From assembly GCF_011075055.1 (NCBI RefSeq), contig NC_058138.1:22604928-22668927 (forward strand): 64,000 nt of DNA, written 5' to 3'. The notes under the pieces are model-generated. The model did not search any database. It saw only the letters and a list, made by a program, of their open reading frames with translations, and was not told the DNA's origin. The DNA comes from Mangifera indica (lineage: Eukaryota; Streptophyta; Magnoliopsida; Sapindales; Anacardiaceae). How positions within the stretch are numbered: position 1 is the stretch's first letter; each line of letters opens with the position of its first letter. Shown here piece after piece: positions 35,676-48,873 of the stretch. Both the position numbers and the translations under genes were made by a program.

Positions 35676-37521
35676 TCATTGCACAGGAATTGTCCCTCCA
35701 GCTTCCAGAATTTGTTTCTCAAGCTACAATCAAACAAGTAGAGAAAGAAAGCTGAGCTATAGACAGTAACATGCTGCATTGGAAAAAGAAATGGCTATTG
35801 GAACAAATCTCTAGTGTAATTCATACCATGGTTTAAAAATCTGGACTAAACCGGTTCATTAGACTGACCCCCAAAACTAAGATTAACAATTTGACCCCTA
35901 GTTCATGGTTTAATCTCAGTCAAACCTCTAGTGCTGATGTCAACACAAAAAAATTGGATTTTTCCTTTTTTTAAAGATCGAGGTTTGATTTAAATTTAAT
36001 TTCAAACTTTGCATAAGGTGGGAAAAATTACCAATCACATTTTGTATTTTATAAGATAAATAAAAAAATTTGCTATCGTTAGACATAACTTGACATCTCA
36101 TCTATTAATATAATATGTGTATCTTATATATTTAATGATTAATTATATATAATTGTTTTAAATATTTAATTAAACAATTTATCAGTTTAACCAACGATTA
36201 GACCAAACTGTCTCCTTACCAAATCTAAAAACATTGATTTACACTATTAAGACTGATTTGTGAGACAACATGAAATATCAAGAATTATAGTGTTTTCATT
36301 TTTCAACATACCTTGAAGAGTGTTTCAAGCTTATTTTTCACAAAATAAAACTCTTGCTTCAATTGTTGCAGACATTTCAGACATCTACAAGACACCAATT
36401 TTATCATCAAATAATGTAACATTATCATAGTTATAGAACTAAAAATGAAATATTATTGATCACAAACTCACTCTTCAATGTTCCTTTCTTCAGAGTAGTT
36501 GCGGAAGAGAACGCAAACTGTCTGAACTCTCTGTGCTCCAACGCTGTTATCAATTTTAATTACGTTGTTAATGCTAAACAGAATAGTATTTGATGAAAGT
36601 AAATGCTTATTAAGAAGAGTTTTATGTAAACAACGACAATTTTTTTTCTAGTACAGCAGTGGATAGAGCAGGTGAAGGCGATAAGGTCAACTGATGCTTT
36701 CTTGATGTGGGACAAAGATTTTGGGAAGCTAAATGAGAGCACAAAAGTTAATCAGCCATTAAGTATATGGTTAATTCGACATTGTATTAAAACAATTAAT
36801 AATGTAACAGTTCTTCCCTGGTGATAAAAACGGCAAAAGCAAAATTTTCTTTTGGAGAGTTCTCATTGAAAGCGTTTAGATCATTCCATGCTTTTCTAAT
36901 TGTTAAAAATGGTTGATCTTGCAGTCCCCTAAAATGGAAGAAATAACAAAGGAACCATAAGTACCTGGAGCTGCTTCCCTTCAGCTGATGAACATGAGCG
37001 TCCAACCTATTGAAATCTATTGTCTGTTGATCTCTGTGTATGATGCAACAAGAACTCAACCACATTAGTTGACTGAGAAATTTCCAATATGAAAGGAAAG
37101 CAAAGAAGAAGAAAAAGAAGATTGTTTTGAAGAGAAGAGATAAGCTTCTCACAAGGTCCTGGCCAACTCATTGAGAAGCCTCTCAGTATCTTGAAAGAAA
37201 AGAGTCACAACTTCAACAACAAAATCTGGGTTGTTTTCATCTTGCAGTTCCTGAAGCTGGGTAAATTGATCGTCCAGAATTCCCTATTCAAAAAAAAAAA
37301 AAAGAAAAACACCATAAACTCATCAGCCAAAGAAGAAAACAAAGAAAAACAAAAACAACAGCAGAGAAACAAAGGAATAAAAAAAGAAGGAAAAAAGAAC
37401 TTTTGTTTATCATTGATGAATATATATTTGACAGTTGACACTAAATATATAAGCAAACCTCATTGAACAAAGAGGTTCGGTACTCAACTAACTTCCTCTG
37501 CAACTGAGGAACAGTTTCCAT
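35676..37521 (-). CDS. Histidine-containing phosphotransfer protein (AHP1-like), 6 exons
   Basis: Shuttles phosphate from cytokinin receptor histidine kinases to response regulators, moving between cytoplasm and nucleus. Exons in order: 37521-37459, 37283-37153, 37033-36965, 36543-36472, 36384-36312, 35723-35676; 456 nt, 151 residues, all GT-AG and in frame. The HPt signature [13 protein letters not shown] carries the phospho-accepting histidine at residue 80. Helical segments [17 protein letters not shown] and [19 protein letters not shown] match AHP1/AHP5-type proteins, and length is as usual. The start [10 protein letters not shown] is the first in-frame Met and aligns with family N-termini. 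It is an authentic rather than pseudo-HPt because the His is kept. I favour AHP1; AHP5 is also possible. Confidence 0.93.
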
Positions 37522-37938
37522 TAATTCTTGTTGTCTTTTGAGTATTAACTTGCTTGAAAATAGATCTGAGAGTTGTGCAGAAGAAGTGAACTATATCATC
37601 TTCTTCTTGGTTAAAAATAGTAAAACAAAGAATAAGATTTGATGAGTTATATAGTGAGAGGAAGGATAGATTCTCCGCACTCCTTGAAGCAGACTAAATA
37701 TAAATAGTTGTATCCGAAGAAGTCACTCTCTTTGTTGTTTTCACTACTGTGTGGGTTTATTGTTTTTCTGTTTTCTTTGTTTCCTTCTCTCTAACACATC
37801 ATATTTATGAAACAACTTTGGAAAAAAACTCTGAAATATATATTATAGCATCACACAAGATCCAAAACTAGGTCTCATGTACAATTCACCTTCCCATCAT
37901 TTCTTCCAGTAATTATTGCTCTCTCTCTTTCTCTTTCT

Positions 37939-37983
<45 letters not shown>

Positions 37984-39449
37984 ATTATTTTATGAATTAA
38001 CTCTTATATTTACTTGCTTTTTTTTTTCAATTTTGTAAGGTGTAGGTGTGTTACAACTACGAGATTAGCTGCTTTTTATGGTAGTACATGGCATTTTCAA
38101 TGCCTTGGTTTGACTCTATCTACACTTCCACAGTACTCTATTCAGTCCAACTCTATCCTGCTAATATCCATCTATAATATCCATCTGGCTGGTGATGACC
38201 ATTAAAACCCTAATTAACAGCCTATGTTTGGATGTGTAGAAAATGACATTGACACATCATATGAAGGGTCAATTTTGAAAACCACTATGCAACACAGAAT
38301 CAACTTATTGAAATAATGGATGTGTATTGTATAAACTATTCATATTAGTTCAAGTTTTCATGTTTCTATAGCTTTCGTTGGCTGAAAACATCTTAACTTA
38401 TAATGTATCAATAATTGATATGCACTTGAACAAAATAATTTTCTTCTGTGATGTTACCTCAGTCCCCACATAACATGTCATTTATAACAATGAAGTATTG
38501 TTTATTTTAGACTTTATTGGTTTCGTTATATCATATCACATAAATAATCATGTTTGAAGTTATCAATCTGCATCTTCAATTATCTGGGTCGAAGAATTTA
38601 TGGTGTAGAAGAGCACCAACACAACACACACAAGATAAATATGAAGATAGAAGAATGATAAAGAAATGAAAACGACTTGAATCCCATAAAACAAAAGATC
38701 TTTTTCTCTTCCAAGAGAAATCTGTAAAAATAAAAATAAAGAGTTGCCATAAACAATAATAACTAACAGCATCTCTTCAAAGGTGATACATCCAATAATT
38801 AAAAGCATCATCAATTGAATTCAAAGTGGACATCACTGTCAGTCTTACCAACCTGTTAATCTCTCTTCTTAAATTTCTCTTTCTTGTCACCTCACATTTC
38901 ATTGGCATGATCAGCTAGCAGAATCTTATCATCATCAGGACTCGTGCTCTCTCTCTCTTTTTCACTCACTCATTCACTCAAGCAGTTACTGTTCCTGCAC
39001 GCTAAGCGGACGGGTGCTGGTGGGTGTTTTATTGTTTAAGCTGTCGAGTGTTGATTGGGCAGGCAGTGCCATTTGTGTCCATGGAGGGCTAAAATTCCAA
39101 GCGAAACTCAGATGGACTGACAATTAAAACTCTACTTTACAATGTACTGGCTGCATGCTACTCAGCTTTTGGCTTTACTCAATTCTGGGTTCTGTGTAAG
39201 GTTTTTTATCATTTTTTAACGGTTTGATTATTATTATTGAATTTGATGTTGAAATGCTTCACCTTTCACGTTGGCTTCCATTGTTTTGGTGGCTCTCTTA
39301 ATTTTGATTTGATGTTATTGTACAGAGCTACGTGTCATCCCTTCACGCCCTCTCGGCGTGGGGACTTTTTCTCTTATATATATATATATATATATATATA
39401 ATAGATATATCTATATTTCCATAGCTTTTGAAATTTGTGAAAAGGAAAA
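37522..39449. other. AHP upstream region and spacer with two (AT)n runs
   Basis: The left part is the AHP promoter and leader. (TA)n runs stand at 37941-37971 and 39375-39400. A CT-rich tract lies near 38945-38965. No gene recognised; the open frame at 38563-38814 is hydrophobic low complexity. Confidence 0.45.
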
Positions 39450-39450
39450 A

Positions 39451-40008
39451 GGCTAAATTACATTTTCACCCAAACTTGGATGAAATGATCGATTTTCAGA
39501 ATTTTCCACTATCTTTAAAGTCATTAGTTGTAATAGTGAAAAAGATTTTGTTCCTTTACAAGGTATATGATATCCACAAGGCAAATCTGGGCACGTACAG
39601 GGCTTATGTTGGCAATGAGGCATTTGGAATTTGGTGGAAACAATAAGATCTAACTAAAATAAATCTTATCATTAATAGATTTAAATGGAAGGGATAAATT
39701 TAAGTGACAGATGGCAAATTGGTTGAAGGATTGATTGATGACAATATAAGAGTAATAACAATAAAAGAAGACTAATTTTGACAACAACTTTTCGAAATTT
39801 TTGGTTTTTATAACCATTAACCGAGAGTGAATAAAAAATTTATAAATTTGGAAGGTAAAATTATTTAACTTTAGTAAAGATGTAGGTCATTTTTTCTTTT
39901 TATTTAACTTATAAAAGAAATTTAGTAAACAGATAAAAAGATAAACTGTTTAAACTTAAAAAATGGAAATGTTTGCTTTTACGTCAAGTGGGAAATAATC
40001 ATTCAGTC
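39451..40008. mobile_element. Degenerate MULE-like element D (558 bp)
   Basis: The left end GGCTAAATTACATTTTCACC and the reversed right end GACTGAATGATTATTTCCCA are decayed versions of the GGCCAAA(C)GACTATTTCCCAC termini of elements A-C. Both flanks carry AAAGGAAA-like words, an imperfect target duplication. Internal AT-rich sequence is shared only near the ends. Confidence 0.45.
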
Positions 40009-40544
40009 AAAGGAAATATATTAAAATTAATTAAAAAGAGGTCCTCATCCCCTTAAACACCAATTATAATTTGACTCGTTAAATTAGTAATATATACGGA
40101 TTTCACAAATTGCTATATATTTGGAAAGTCAAATTTGCATTATAATAGATGAATAAATCAATGTCTTCATTTAATATGTTGATCTAGTGAAAAGATTGAT
40201 CCAACGATTAAATTAATTACCCAATGACAGAGGGTTTAAAAGTGTCTCTTTTTACATTAAACGACATCAAGTTATTTGATAGTCTGGCCTCTACTTCGAC
40301 TATTAATAAGTTAGGGTTTTTTTCTAATGTGAGTTACGATGAATTATTTAAATAAATATTAAAAGTAATGTTAAAAATAATTATATATAATTAATCATTA
40401 AACACATGATCAAGCTTATATTAACATAAATAATGAACTTATCCAATGGCACACACATAAATAAATTGAAAAGGTGTTGGGTGAAGTATTAGCAATCACA
40501 AAATTAATATTTCTTATATAAAAACCCAAACATGATGTAACCAG

Positions 40545-40595
40545 ATGGCATCAACCGCGGTTCATCCTGAACCGAAAGCCAGAGCCAGTTTTGGA
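40545..40595 (+). other. Candidate orphan first exon (17 codons) behind a TATA box
   Basis: ATGGCATCAACC... encodes MASTAVHPEPKARASFG and ends exactly at GTAAGT, a strong donor. A TATA-like TTATATAAAAACCC stands about 30 bases upstream (40512-40526). No continuing exon was identified downstream, so this may be a fragment, a non-coding transcript or chance. Confidence 0.25.
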
Positions 40596-42701
40596 GTAAG
40601 TAATTTCAATAAACTGATGTGATAAAAATTATTGTTTTTGGTCCCAGAAAGAAGCTTTGAAAATTTTCTTTTTCCACAAGTATTTGGCTTGATTTGAACA
40701 AATCCGTCCTAGATTTGATACATATATCATATCATGAGTGATGGCAAAGAAAATATGAAGAAATTGATGTGATTTTGTGTTGAAAACAGAGATAAGGGTA
40801 GTGGGTATGGAAATTCTTGTTAATTTTGAATTTGGTACTTCAATCTGACCGCAATCTATTGTAAATTGTGATGTTGTCGTTTTCAGAAATAGGCAAAAGC
40901 CCAAATTCTATAATGACATTTTTGAAAGGAGGCCCCGCGTGAAATTAAAGACAGACGCTCTTGTAACAAAAGCTATGCATTATAATCAAATCAAAACATC
41001 ATTGAAGAAATCCAACCAATCAAACCATCAAAAAAGGGACTAGGTGAACTAATTGAGGTGCTGATGTTGTTTGGGGCTGAAAAATGTAGCAACTCACATT
41101 AGATAGATGGATTAGATTCGAACTTATTCGAATCCAAACAAAACTCAGTTCAAACTCATAGTGGTGATGACATTGACAGAATAATTATCACAAAGTGTTG
41201 AAAAAGAAGACAAAATCTTAAAAAATGAAAAAAAAAAAAGAATTATTAAAGAAGAAGAAAAGTTATTAAAAAAAATGAAAACTTATTGTACAAAATGAAT
41301 CTGTCAATAATTTTTCGATAACTTGTTAGATTCAAACTTAAACTAAAGCTATCTCAACTCAACTTTAACTTGTTCAAACTAAGAAATCAAGCCAACTTTA
41401 TTCAGATCTAGCCCTAGTCATAGATAAGATATTGACACTAGATAACATTACCAAATAAGTTAGTCATTTGTGTAGTCAACAAGCACCGACCCTTGACAAA
41501 ATAAGGGTTGTGAATGATAATTGATAAAATGCAATGAATGAAAACCAAAACAACCGAATCACAACCAGACAAAGCATAAGCGAAAGCGAAGTATATACAA
41601 AGGGGGGGCAGTGTTTTCAGGCCATGAGGTAGCTTAATTCTGTAGTGGGAGCATAATTTCTACGCGGACAACAGTCTCCTATGGAGGTTAAAGGGACCAC
41701 TCTGGGTGCCTCTCTATCTCTACCTCTACATTTTGATATGAAGGCATCTAAGTGGGGGCCAAAACACAGCACATTTCAAGCCATTAATGTAGCTGCTATT
41801 CCAATGCCATGGCATGCCACAAGAATACAAAGTTATAGGATGTCTGGGTATCCAATGTTTTTATTAATGAACACACCTGTATAAATGTTCCTATCAGAAC
41901 CCACCACAAGAATGTGAATGGACAAATAACGTGCAATTAAATGATCTGGCCCATCAATAATACAAAGTTATATAGCTATATAGCTAGGTAGATATGTAGC
42001 CAACGATAAGCTGAGAAACTTTAATTGCCTCTTTTGATTTTACCTTTCGGAGTAAAGATTATATATTCCCTATCATCATATGACAAAGTAAATTTCTATG
42101 ATTCAAAATGTAACAATGTCTTCCGCAACATTGAAATACCTTCAGAATAAAATTTACCTACGATGAGGAGAAGATGCTCCAGAGTCCCCCAGGCATAAAA
42201 CCATAACAGCAGGAAGTTCTGATAATAGTTGAAAGAATATAACTCTATCTACAGCTTAATTTTGTGAGCTCACCTGCTTCAAAAAGAGGTGCAAAATTAA
42301 TAGCACGCTACAAAAAGAGGTGAAGAATTGGTAGTTCCATTTATCTTACAGAAACCTGATATGACAACAGGATCTAATTTGAACAATAACAAGATGAAGA
42401 TATCTTGCATTCTTAATTTATTTCTTTGGTTCTTTTTTGAAGAATGATTAATGCTACACAGAACAGAAAAAACCTGTCCACACAATCCAATTGTAATAAG
42501 AATATGAATGTACATAATTTACAATAGAATTAGAAAGTGAAAACCAGGCATCCCGTCTTGTATCATTCAGTCAGTGGCAGATCCATTGTTGTAGGCAATA
42601 ACTCGAAATTATATCAATTAGTATCTCACCCTCCGTAAGGCCAACCTTTGACCAACCTTTCCACATATATTTTAATCATGACGACACAAAGAAGGTATAA
42701 A
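40596..42701. other. Spacer downstream of the ATG18g-like gene
   Basis: Mostly AT-rich. The segment 41100-41415 ends AGATCTAGCCCTA and looks like a decayed relative of the hAT-type MITE at 13375. The region 41600-41880 is somewhat GC-richer with a 67-codon open frame that shows no domain. The last part is probably the 3' UTR of the minus-strand gene. Confidence 0.4.
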
Positions 42702-45700
42702 TCAACCTGCAGCAAAAATTAGCACCACCACGAGGATCAGCATTTCATAAGATTTTGAAAACATGTGGTATATGAAGATGCAACTCATCAGTTTCAGCAT
42801 GATTAAATAAATGAAACAAGCACCAAAGAGCGTATTATGTACTAAAAGTATTACCAACTTAAAAGCAACATACTTCCTCTTTAGAAGAACAAATTTTGTA
42901 ATATATATATATATATGTATGTATGTATGTATATGTGTATGTATGTATGTATGTATTTATAGTGAGTACTAATTGAGTACCAATGATGATGTATCACTAT
43001 GTGATTGAATGATTTTAAATTAAAAATAAAATAACACTCAATTATATGGTAAAACATCATCATTAATATCAAAATTGGTACTCATTATAAGTACATATAA
43101 CATTAATCTTTAGTAAATATTCATTTTTTGGGTTATAAACTATTCAATCATGCACTTTGAGGAGCTACAAAATCTCGACCTATCAAATTCAATGATAGTT
43201 CAGAACTTATAATACTGATTGTCCTAAATCACAAATACTACATAAATAACAATAAGCAAAACAATTTTCAAATTCCTACCTTCTTCTGAGAAGGCAAAAA
43301 CACCTCCAAGCATGTCATCAGTATCACAATCGTCCTCAGATTTATCATTGTCACAGTCTTCTTCAAATTTCTCTTTATCACAAGGACTGTTGCTGCTGTC
43401 AACATCAGTGATAATTCCAACTAATTCACGACATTCACTTGAGGCTGAGGCTTTACAGGGTTCTTCAAAAAAGTATTCAAAATCCAGTGACGCTTTTACT
43501 AGGCTGTCCTCTATAGTGTTAGTACTCAATTTGAAATGATTAGAACTTATGTTTACAATTTTACCAGTCCCATTACTGGTTGATGACTGAACTTCTTTTG
43601 CTATGGCTCCTCCAGCAGAATGTGAGCCACTTGTTAAAGATGATACAATATTCGAAAACTTGCTATCCTCTATTGCAGAACCATTGACAGCAGATTGTTT
43701 CAACAAAACTGAAGCATTTTCTTTGTTGAGCAAGATTTGATCTACTGTATGTGATGCTAAATTAAACCTGCCTCTTTCTGTAGCAAAATTTTCATTCTCA
43801 TTTACAGATGGATAAGTAATCTTTGATGATCCTGACAGAAATGCCACAGAGGAAATGAGTTACACTATTTTAAAAGCATCATGGAATATCTCTATCTCTA
43901 TCTATTTTTCAAATAAGTCATACCAACATCTGAGTTTTCAACCAAGCGAGGTGACATTGACTTTGATTGTGAAATATCACTTTCTTCAAAATAGTTCTCT
44001 TTAGCTTCATAAGATTTTGAAGATGAAACTGTTGATCTTCCTCTGAATATGCCCCTACAAAAAATGAAGTAAATTGATATGGTAAGAATAGCATAAGATT
44101 CATATACATAACCCTGCAAAGCTGGGCACCTTCTCATAGTGGTAAAATTGTAAAATGTAAACATAGGTTCAAATAATATCAAATTGAAAAACTTAAGGTA
44201 CCGTATCATACTATTTATTAAAATGCACATGGGATGAAAGAAACAGGTACTGCTTGCAGACTTTCACACTTGTTAGGCAACTTAAAATTAATTATTACCA
44301 AAGAATCAGTTACAGGTTTTTAAAATAATACGATATCTGATCATATTTTCACAATCTACAACCTAGGATGTCTTGATCTCACATACAAATCTATAGACCG
44401 TCACCATAATAGTAAAACTCCTGGTGACCGTTCACTTAAGTTTGAAGCATAAATTTTTTACCCTCACACTCATGGGTGCCCAAAGTTAAAGGAGACTTCT
44501 GGTTGTCTTACAGTTATAAGCATAATACAAAGCAAATTTAGTGTTGGATGCAAAAATAGCATGACATTACCTCTCAATCCAGTCAGATTGAATCCTGTGA
44601 AAATGGTCGAACACAGGCAATAAATCCTTCCGCCTAATCTCAACATAATGAACAGGTATTTTCTCAACTTCAATCTCTCCACCAGTTTGTTCTTTAGTGG
44701 AATTTTGCTCATCAGTGTCCAAAGGATTCATTGTATAGAAATGTATCTAAAAGTGAATGAACAACATGAACAAAGCTAAAACACAGTAACAAATAGGAAC
44801 ATCTCACAAATCTATATAATAAATACCTTAGAATTTTGGCAGATAAGTATCCGTCCGGAGCTCATCTGTACCTCTGCATTGGAGATATGTAAGTGAGATC
44901 GGTCATGGAGTTTTACATTCTCCTTATGCCCATTATCATTATCTTCACAATCAGAGGTATCCATAGTCATCTCTGAAACTTCATTCTGATCAACAGTAAT
45001 TCCAGAAATGCACTCCTCTCTTTCAGGCCAATCTGTTCTTCGACACACATCCCACCCTTGAACAGGTTCAACTTTAACTCCTAATTCCTCATCATGTATC
45101 TCTGCAGAATAACTATGTCCTGTTCTCAGAGAGGTTTCACTTGTCTCTCCTCCAGAAGATGATAGTAACTTATACTGAACAACATTACCAGAAGGAGTGT
45201 AAACCAATAGGTGCTCCAAAACATTGACTTTTAAGTGAGCAGGTTGCAAATCCTGAGACACAGAACTATGAAAGACAGCAGCTACTGCACCAGATGGAAT
45301 GGAGGCCCTCCCTGCTGCAGAAGATGCAGCATTGCTAACTGTATTAAGCCAGCCCGAATTATTAATTTTTATTCTACTGACCACAGAGAGTGTAACAGGT
45401 GCTGGCGGTGGTGAAGGAAACAAGTGTTGATTTGTCATGAAAGATGGACCAGACCACCACGGTAGAGAAAGGACTGGTGTGAGAGAAGGCCCATCTAAAT
45501 TAGAATTTTGTATTTGAAGCACGGTCTCACCTCCAAAAGGGGCAAGAACAAAAATGTGGCAAGTTCCCCTGGAAGTAACAATGGCAATCCACTGGCTATA
45601 ATTACTAAAACAAATATCTTGTATCACCTGTACAGCAAACACAAGCACAAAGAATTCTATTAACATTATGCACAGTAAGCATAAGTCTATATTAATATTC

Positions 45701-48700
45701 AAAAGATAACAAGCTTGGGAGAAAGAGGGAACAAGAACATACAGCTGATGTCATGCCACGATGGAGCTTGTAAAGGTGCACATGAGAAGAACTCCAATCA
45801 TAGTTTTGAGAGACTGTGGATGTTCGATGTTTTGAGAAGGGCAAGATCCGGAAAACATTTATATTATTTCCATGTATTGATGCAGTCACCAATAAAGTCC
45901 CGCTAGGATCAAAACATAAAGCAGAAATTGGACTGGTATGGGCCCGAAACTGTGATATGACAGCTCTGGAAACAAAATCTTTCACAACAACCTGCAAAAA
46001 GGTCAAACAAATAAGAGATAGAAAATAATTAACTCATGCATAGACGTTAATTGCTTAACAGATAAAAAAACCCCACAATCCCTCTGCTTTTCAGTATATC
46101 TAGATATTACTGATTAATATTAAGCATCTCAGGAGATCCTACTCCATGTCATCTGACCCACAAGATATGATATTGTATACACAAGACAACATGTAAACAA
46201 ATATATGAATAATGAACTTTCAAATTTCTTGTGGACATAATGAGAGACAGTAACATTTTAAGAATAACATATATAATGTTTGTTCTGAGGTTGTCAAAGA
46301 CTGACCATCCCAGCAATATCAGTTTCGGCCAAATGAGAGGCACCACATGAAACTTTCCAGCTTGAATTGGAAGATAAAGGAGGACTAGAACCATCAGGGA
46401 CAATATCCTGATAGTATCTAGACAAAGTTTTATAGCCCATGTCACCCAAATTTATCAAACCTGCAGCTAACTGCTTACTTGATTCCATAGCATACCAAGC
46501 CACCAGACTTCCATTGCTGGGTGAAGTTGATGGACTCACACCCGGAGGAGTAAGACTTTGTGGGCTCAAGCGGTCTGTATTTGGGAGCAATGGGTTGTTA
46601 GAGGCATAAGCTAACCATCGGGGACCCACAGCCATTGGACCATATCCAATATTAACCCCAAGCACTCCTTGGCCTCCCAACTGAGGGGCAGGATAAGTGA
46701 GGACACTAAACTTATTTTCAAGAGTGAGAGCGTCAAAGCAATATATCTGCAATAAAATATATACATATATATTAGCCAGGTTTACATTGTTTGACTTCAT
46801 ATGGAAACTTTTATCAATCGAAATTTATAATATATATATGTTATGGCAACATATATCCCCTCCAAGGAATGACTTTATTAAACCTACAACTATCAAATTG
46901 AATATTCAAGTTGTCTAAAAATCAGGTGAGCATTCTACACCTACATCTATTAAAGGATAAAAGTCAATCATAGCTGTCAATTTTTATGTAAAATATGTTA
47001 GGAAAGTGATCTGGTACACAAAGTAAACTGCAAGATACTTCTGCAAAAGATTAACAAAAGCTAATTCTTACTTGAGAGGCAAGACCCACAGCCACTATTC
47101 GAGGACTGCATTTAATCATATAAACAGTTGACCGGAATCTCAAAACATGCACATAGTTGTGAGATCTTAGTGAGTAAAATCGAACAGCTCTGGGAGCAGT
47201 GGCAAGGTTTCCTGTCTGAGGCTCATCATAACCATCTTTTACCAGCCCATCTCTCCCTGTAGGTAAACCTGAACTGCTCTTTGATTCATCACATGCCACA
47301 ACTAGGAGTAAAGGATGGGAATTTCTATATCCTTCATGGTGCTCAGACTTTGCAGGGAGGGGTTGCATCTGTAAATAAATAACTGGATCATCCCGCCTTG
47401 AAACAAGTTCTCTGACATTAGAGGCCTCTTCAATGTTAAGAACTTGAAAACCATTGGAGTATCCAAGTAAAAGAACACGTTTGAAGGAAGATGGACTTAG
47501 CTCTAGTCTGTCGAATGAAGACCACAGTACCTGTTTGACCAAAAAAAAAAATTCAAATGATGCTAGTACAAATAAGGTAACAAGGATGCAGCCTAAATGC
47601 AAACCATAGTAACTGTGTACCCATCATTGATTACAAATGAGAAAAGGTGCCCTGAGACAAAAAGGAGAAGTTAAATTTAAATTTCTAGTGAACAGAATGT
47701 TAGAAACTAGTGCAACTGAAAGCCCAATATCCAATAATTGATTGTTGCATCTCCTCTCTATTAAAGCACAGAGTGCACCTTGTTTACTGAAGAACCTATT
47801 GTCATATTGCTAAATATCATTCTCACTTGGTCAAATTCTTGTTCAAGTAGGAGAATCCTCAGTCAAAATCAAACAACAATCCCCCATTCTATCCTTTCAT
47901 TTGATAAGTAATAAAGAACTTCTTCATGGAAGCTTCAGTTTAAACAAACTAAAAGATTGAGTTTCTTTCAACTAATATATATTCACAGAATCAACCTTTG
48001 ATAATCCATCTTTTTAACTCATAAATCGTCCACCAAAAGACAATGACCATCTCCATATTCTTCCAAATTGTATTACTATTTAGCCTATCAAAAAATCTGG
48101 AAACTGAGATGAATATAAACAGCAAAGTTCTTCATCTAGTATGTCTGAATCAGACATCAATCTGAATAACTCCAACAGAGAAGCCTTAACAAAATAAAAA
48201 TAGTGAGCTTTCAACATGCAAAAGTGAGATCCCTAACCTTTACACCTATCAATCAATATTAATTCACCAATAGCAAGCTGGACTTTACCATCAGCTACCA
48301 ATCTAATTAGTGTTGAGATAAGCATAAATTATCTCAGAATATCAACTCCAACTCCAATGCAACCACTTTAGGAAGCTTTTTCAACCACCATAACAAGTCA
48401 AATAGGTAATCAACTTATTTGCATTGAAAACACTTCACTTCATTGCTTGATTCAAACGACTAGCAAGTTCTGAGCCATCACTTTCAGAAAATCTTATCTA
48501 ACTGTAAAACTCTCAACTCAGTGCCCAAAAAGAGTCAGATAAATTGTTTAACACTAGTATTGTCATCTTTTCATCATTCTTAAATATCACAACCGATAAC
48601 TAATAATCTAATTAATTATTTGTTGTCAGGCTTATTAACTAAAACAAGACAAAACTAAAACTGAAATATAACTGATTGAACCTGGTCCTTATTCTCACGA

Positions 48701-48873
48701 AAATCGCCGGAAATGGAAGCGGCAACAGAGGCGCCAGCTGACCTGACACTGGAAGAAGCGGTTTTAATACAAGATGAAATGAATTTCAACGAACTCGGAA
48801 TCAATTTGCCGTTCTTATGATTTATAATATTATGATTTCCGTTGCTATTAATGTTATTGTGATTGCTCTTCAT
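42702..48873 (-). CDS. ATG18G: ATG18g-like autophagy protein (WD40/PROPPIN with BCAS3 domain), 9 exons
   Basis: PI3P-linked beta-propeller protein acting in autophagosome formation. Exons in order: 48873-48682, 47530-47072, 46746-46306, 45991-45743, 45627-44827, 44746-44571, 44054-43924, 43831-43280, 42706-42702; 3006 nt, 1001 residues. The start MKSNHNN is the first ATG; the frame stays open upstream only to a GTG. Propeller blades span about 60-560 with motifs such as VLLLGYSNGFQVL, VRFYSLRSHNYVHVLRFRS and AHTSPISALCFDPSGTLLVT. LHRG at about 440-443 takes the place of the classic FRRG phosphoinositide motif. The BCAS3 segment surrounds LPWWSG and SGAVAAVF. The C-terminus ends GGVFAFSEEG; the last exon contributes only five coding bases, splitting the glycine codon and giving TGA. 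Best match is Arabidopsis ATG18g (At1g03380). Confidence 0.93.
42901..42956. repeat. (AT)n(GTAT)n compound microsatellite
   Basis: An AT run is followed by repeated GTAT tetranucleotides, directly abutting a hairpin MITE. It lies in the last intron of the ATG18g-like gene. Confidence 0.85.
42953..43094. mobile_element. Hairpin MITE, copy 2 (142 bp), in last ATG18g-like intron
   Basis: The inverted arms GTATTTATAGTGAGTAC and GTACTTATAATGAGTACC face each other around a core GATTGAATGATTTTAAATTA. That core is close to the one of the MITE at 31395 (GATTGGATGATTTTGAATTG). More degenerate than copy 1. Confidence 0.6.

Noticed and set aside
38943..38970. CT-rich stretch resembling the star strand of miR156/miR535
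   Set aside because: The match is only to the GAGAGAGAG part and no partner arm for a hairpin was found nearby.
41681..41884. 67-codon open frame in a GC-richer patch
   Set aside because: No recognisable domain, promoter or splice sites; similar length frames are expected by chance.
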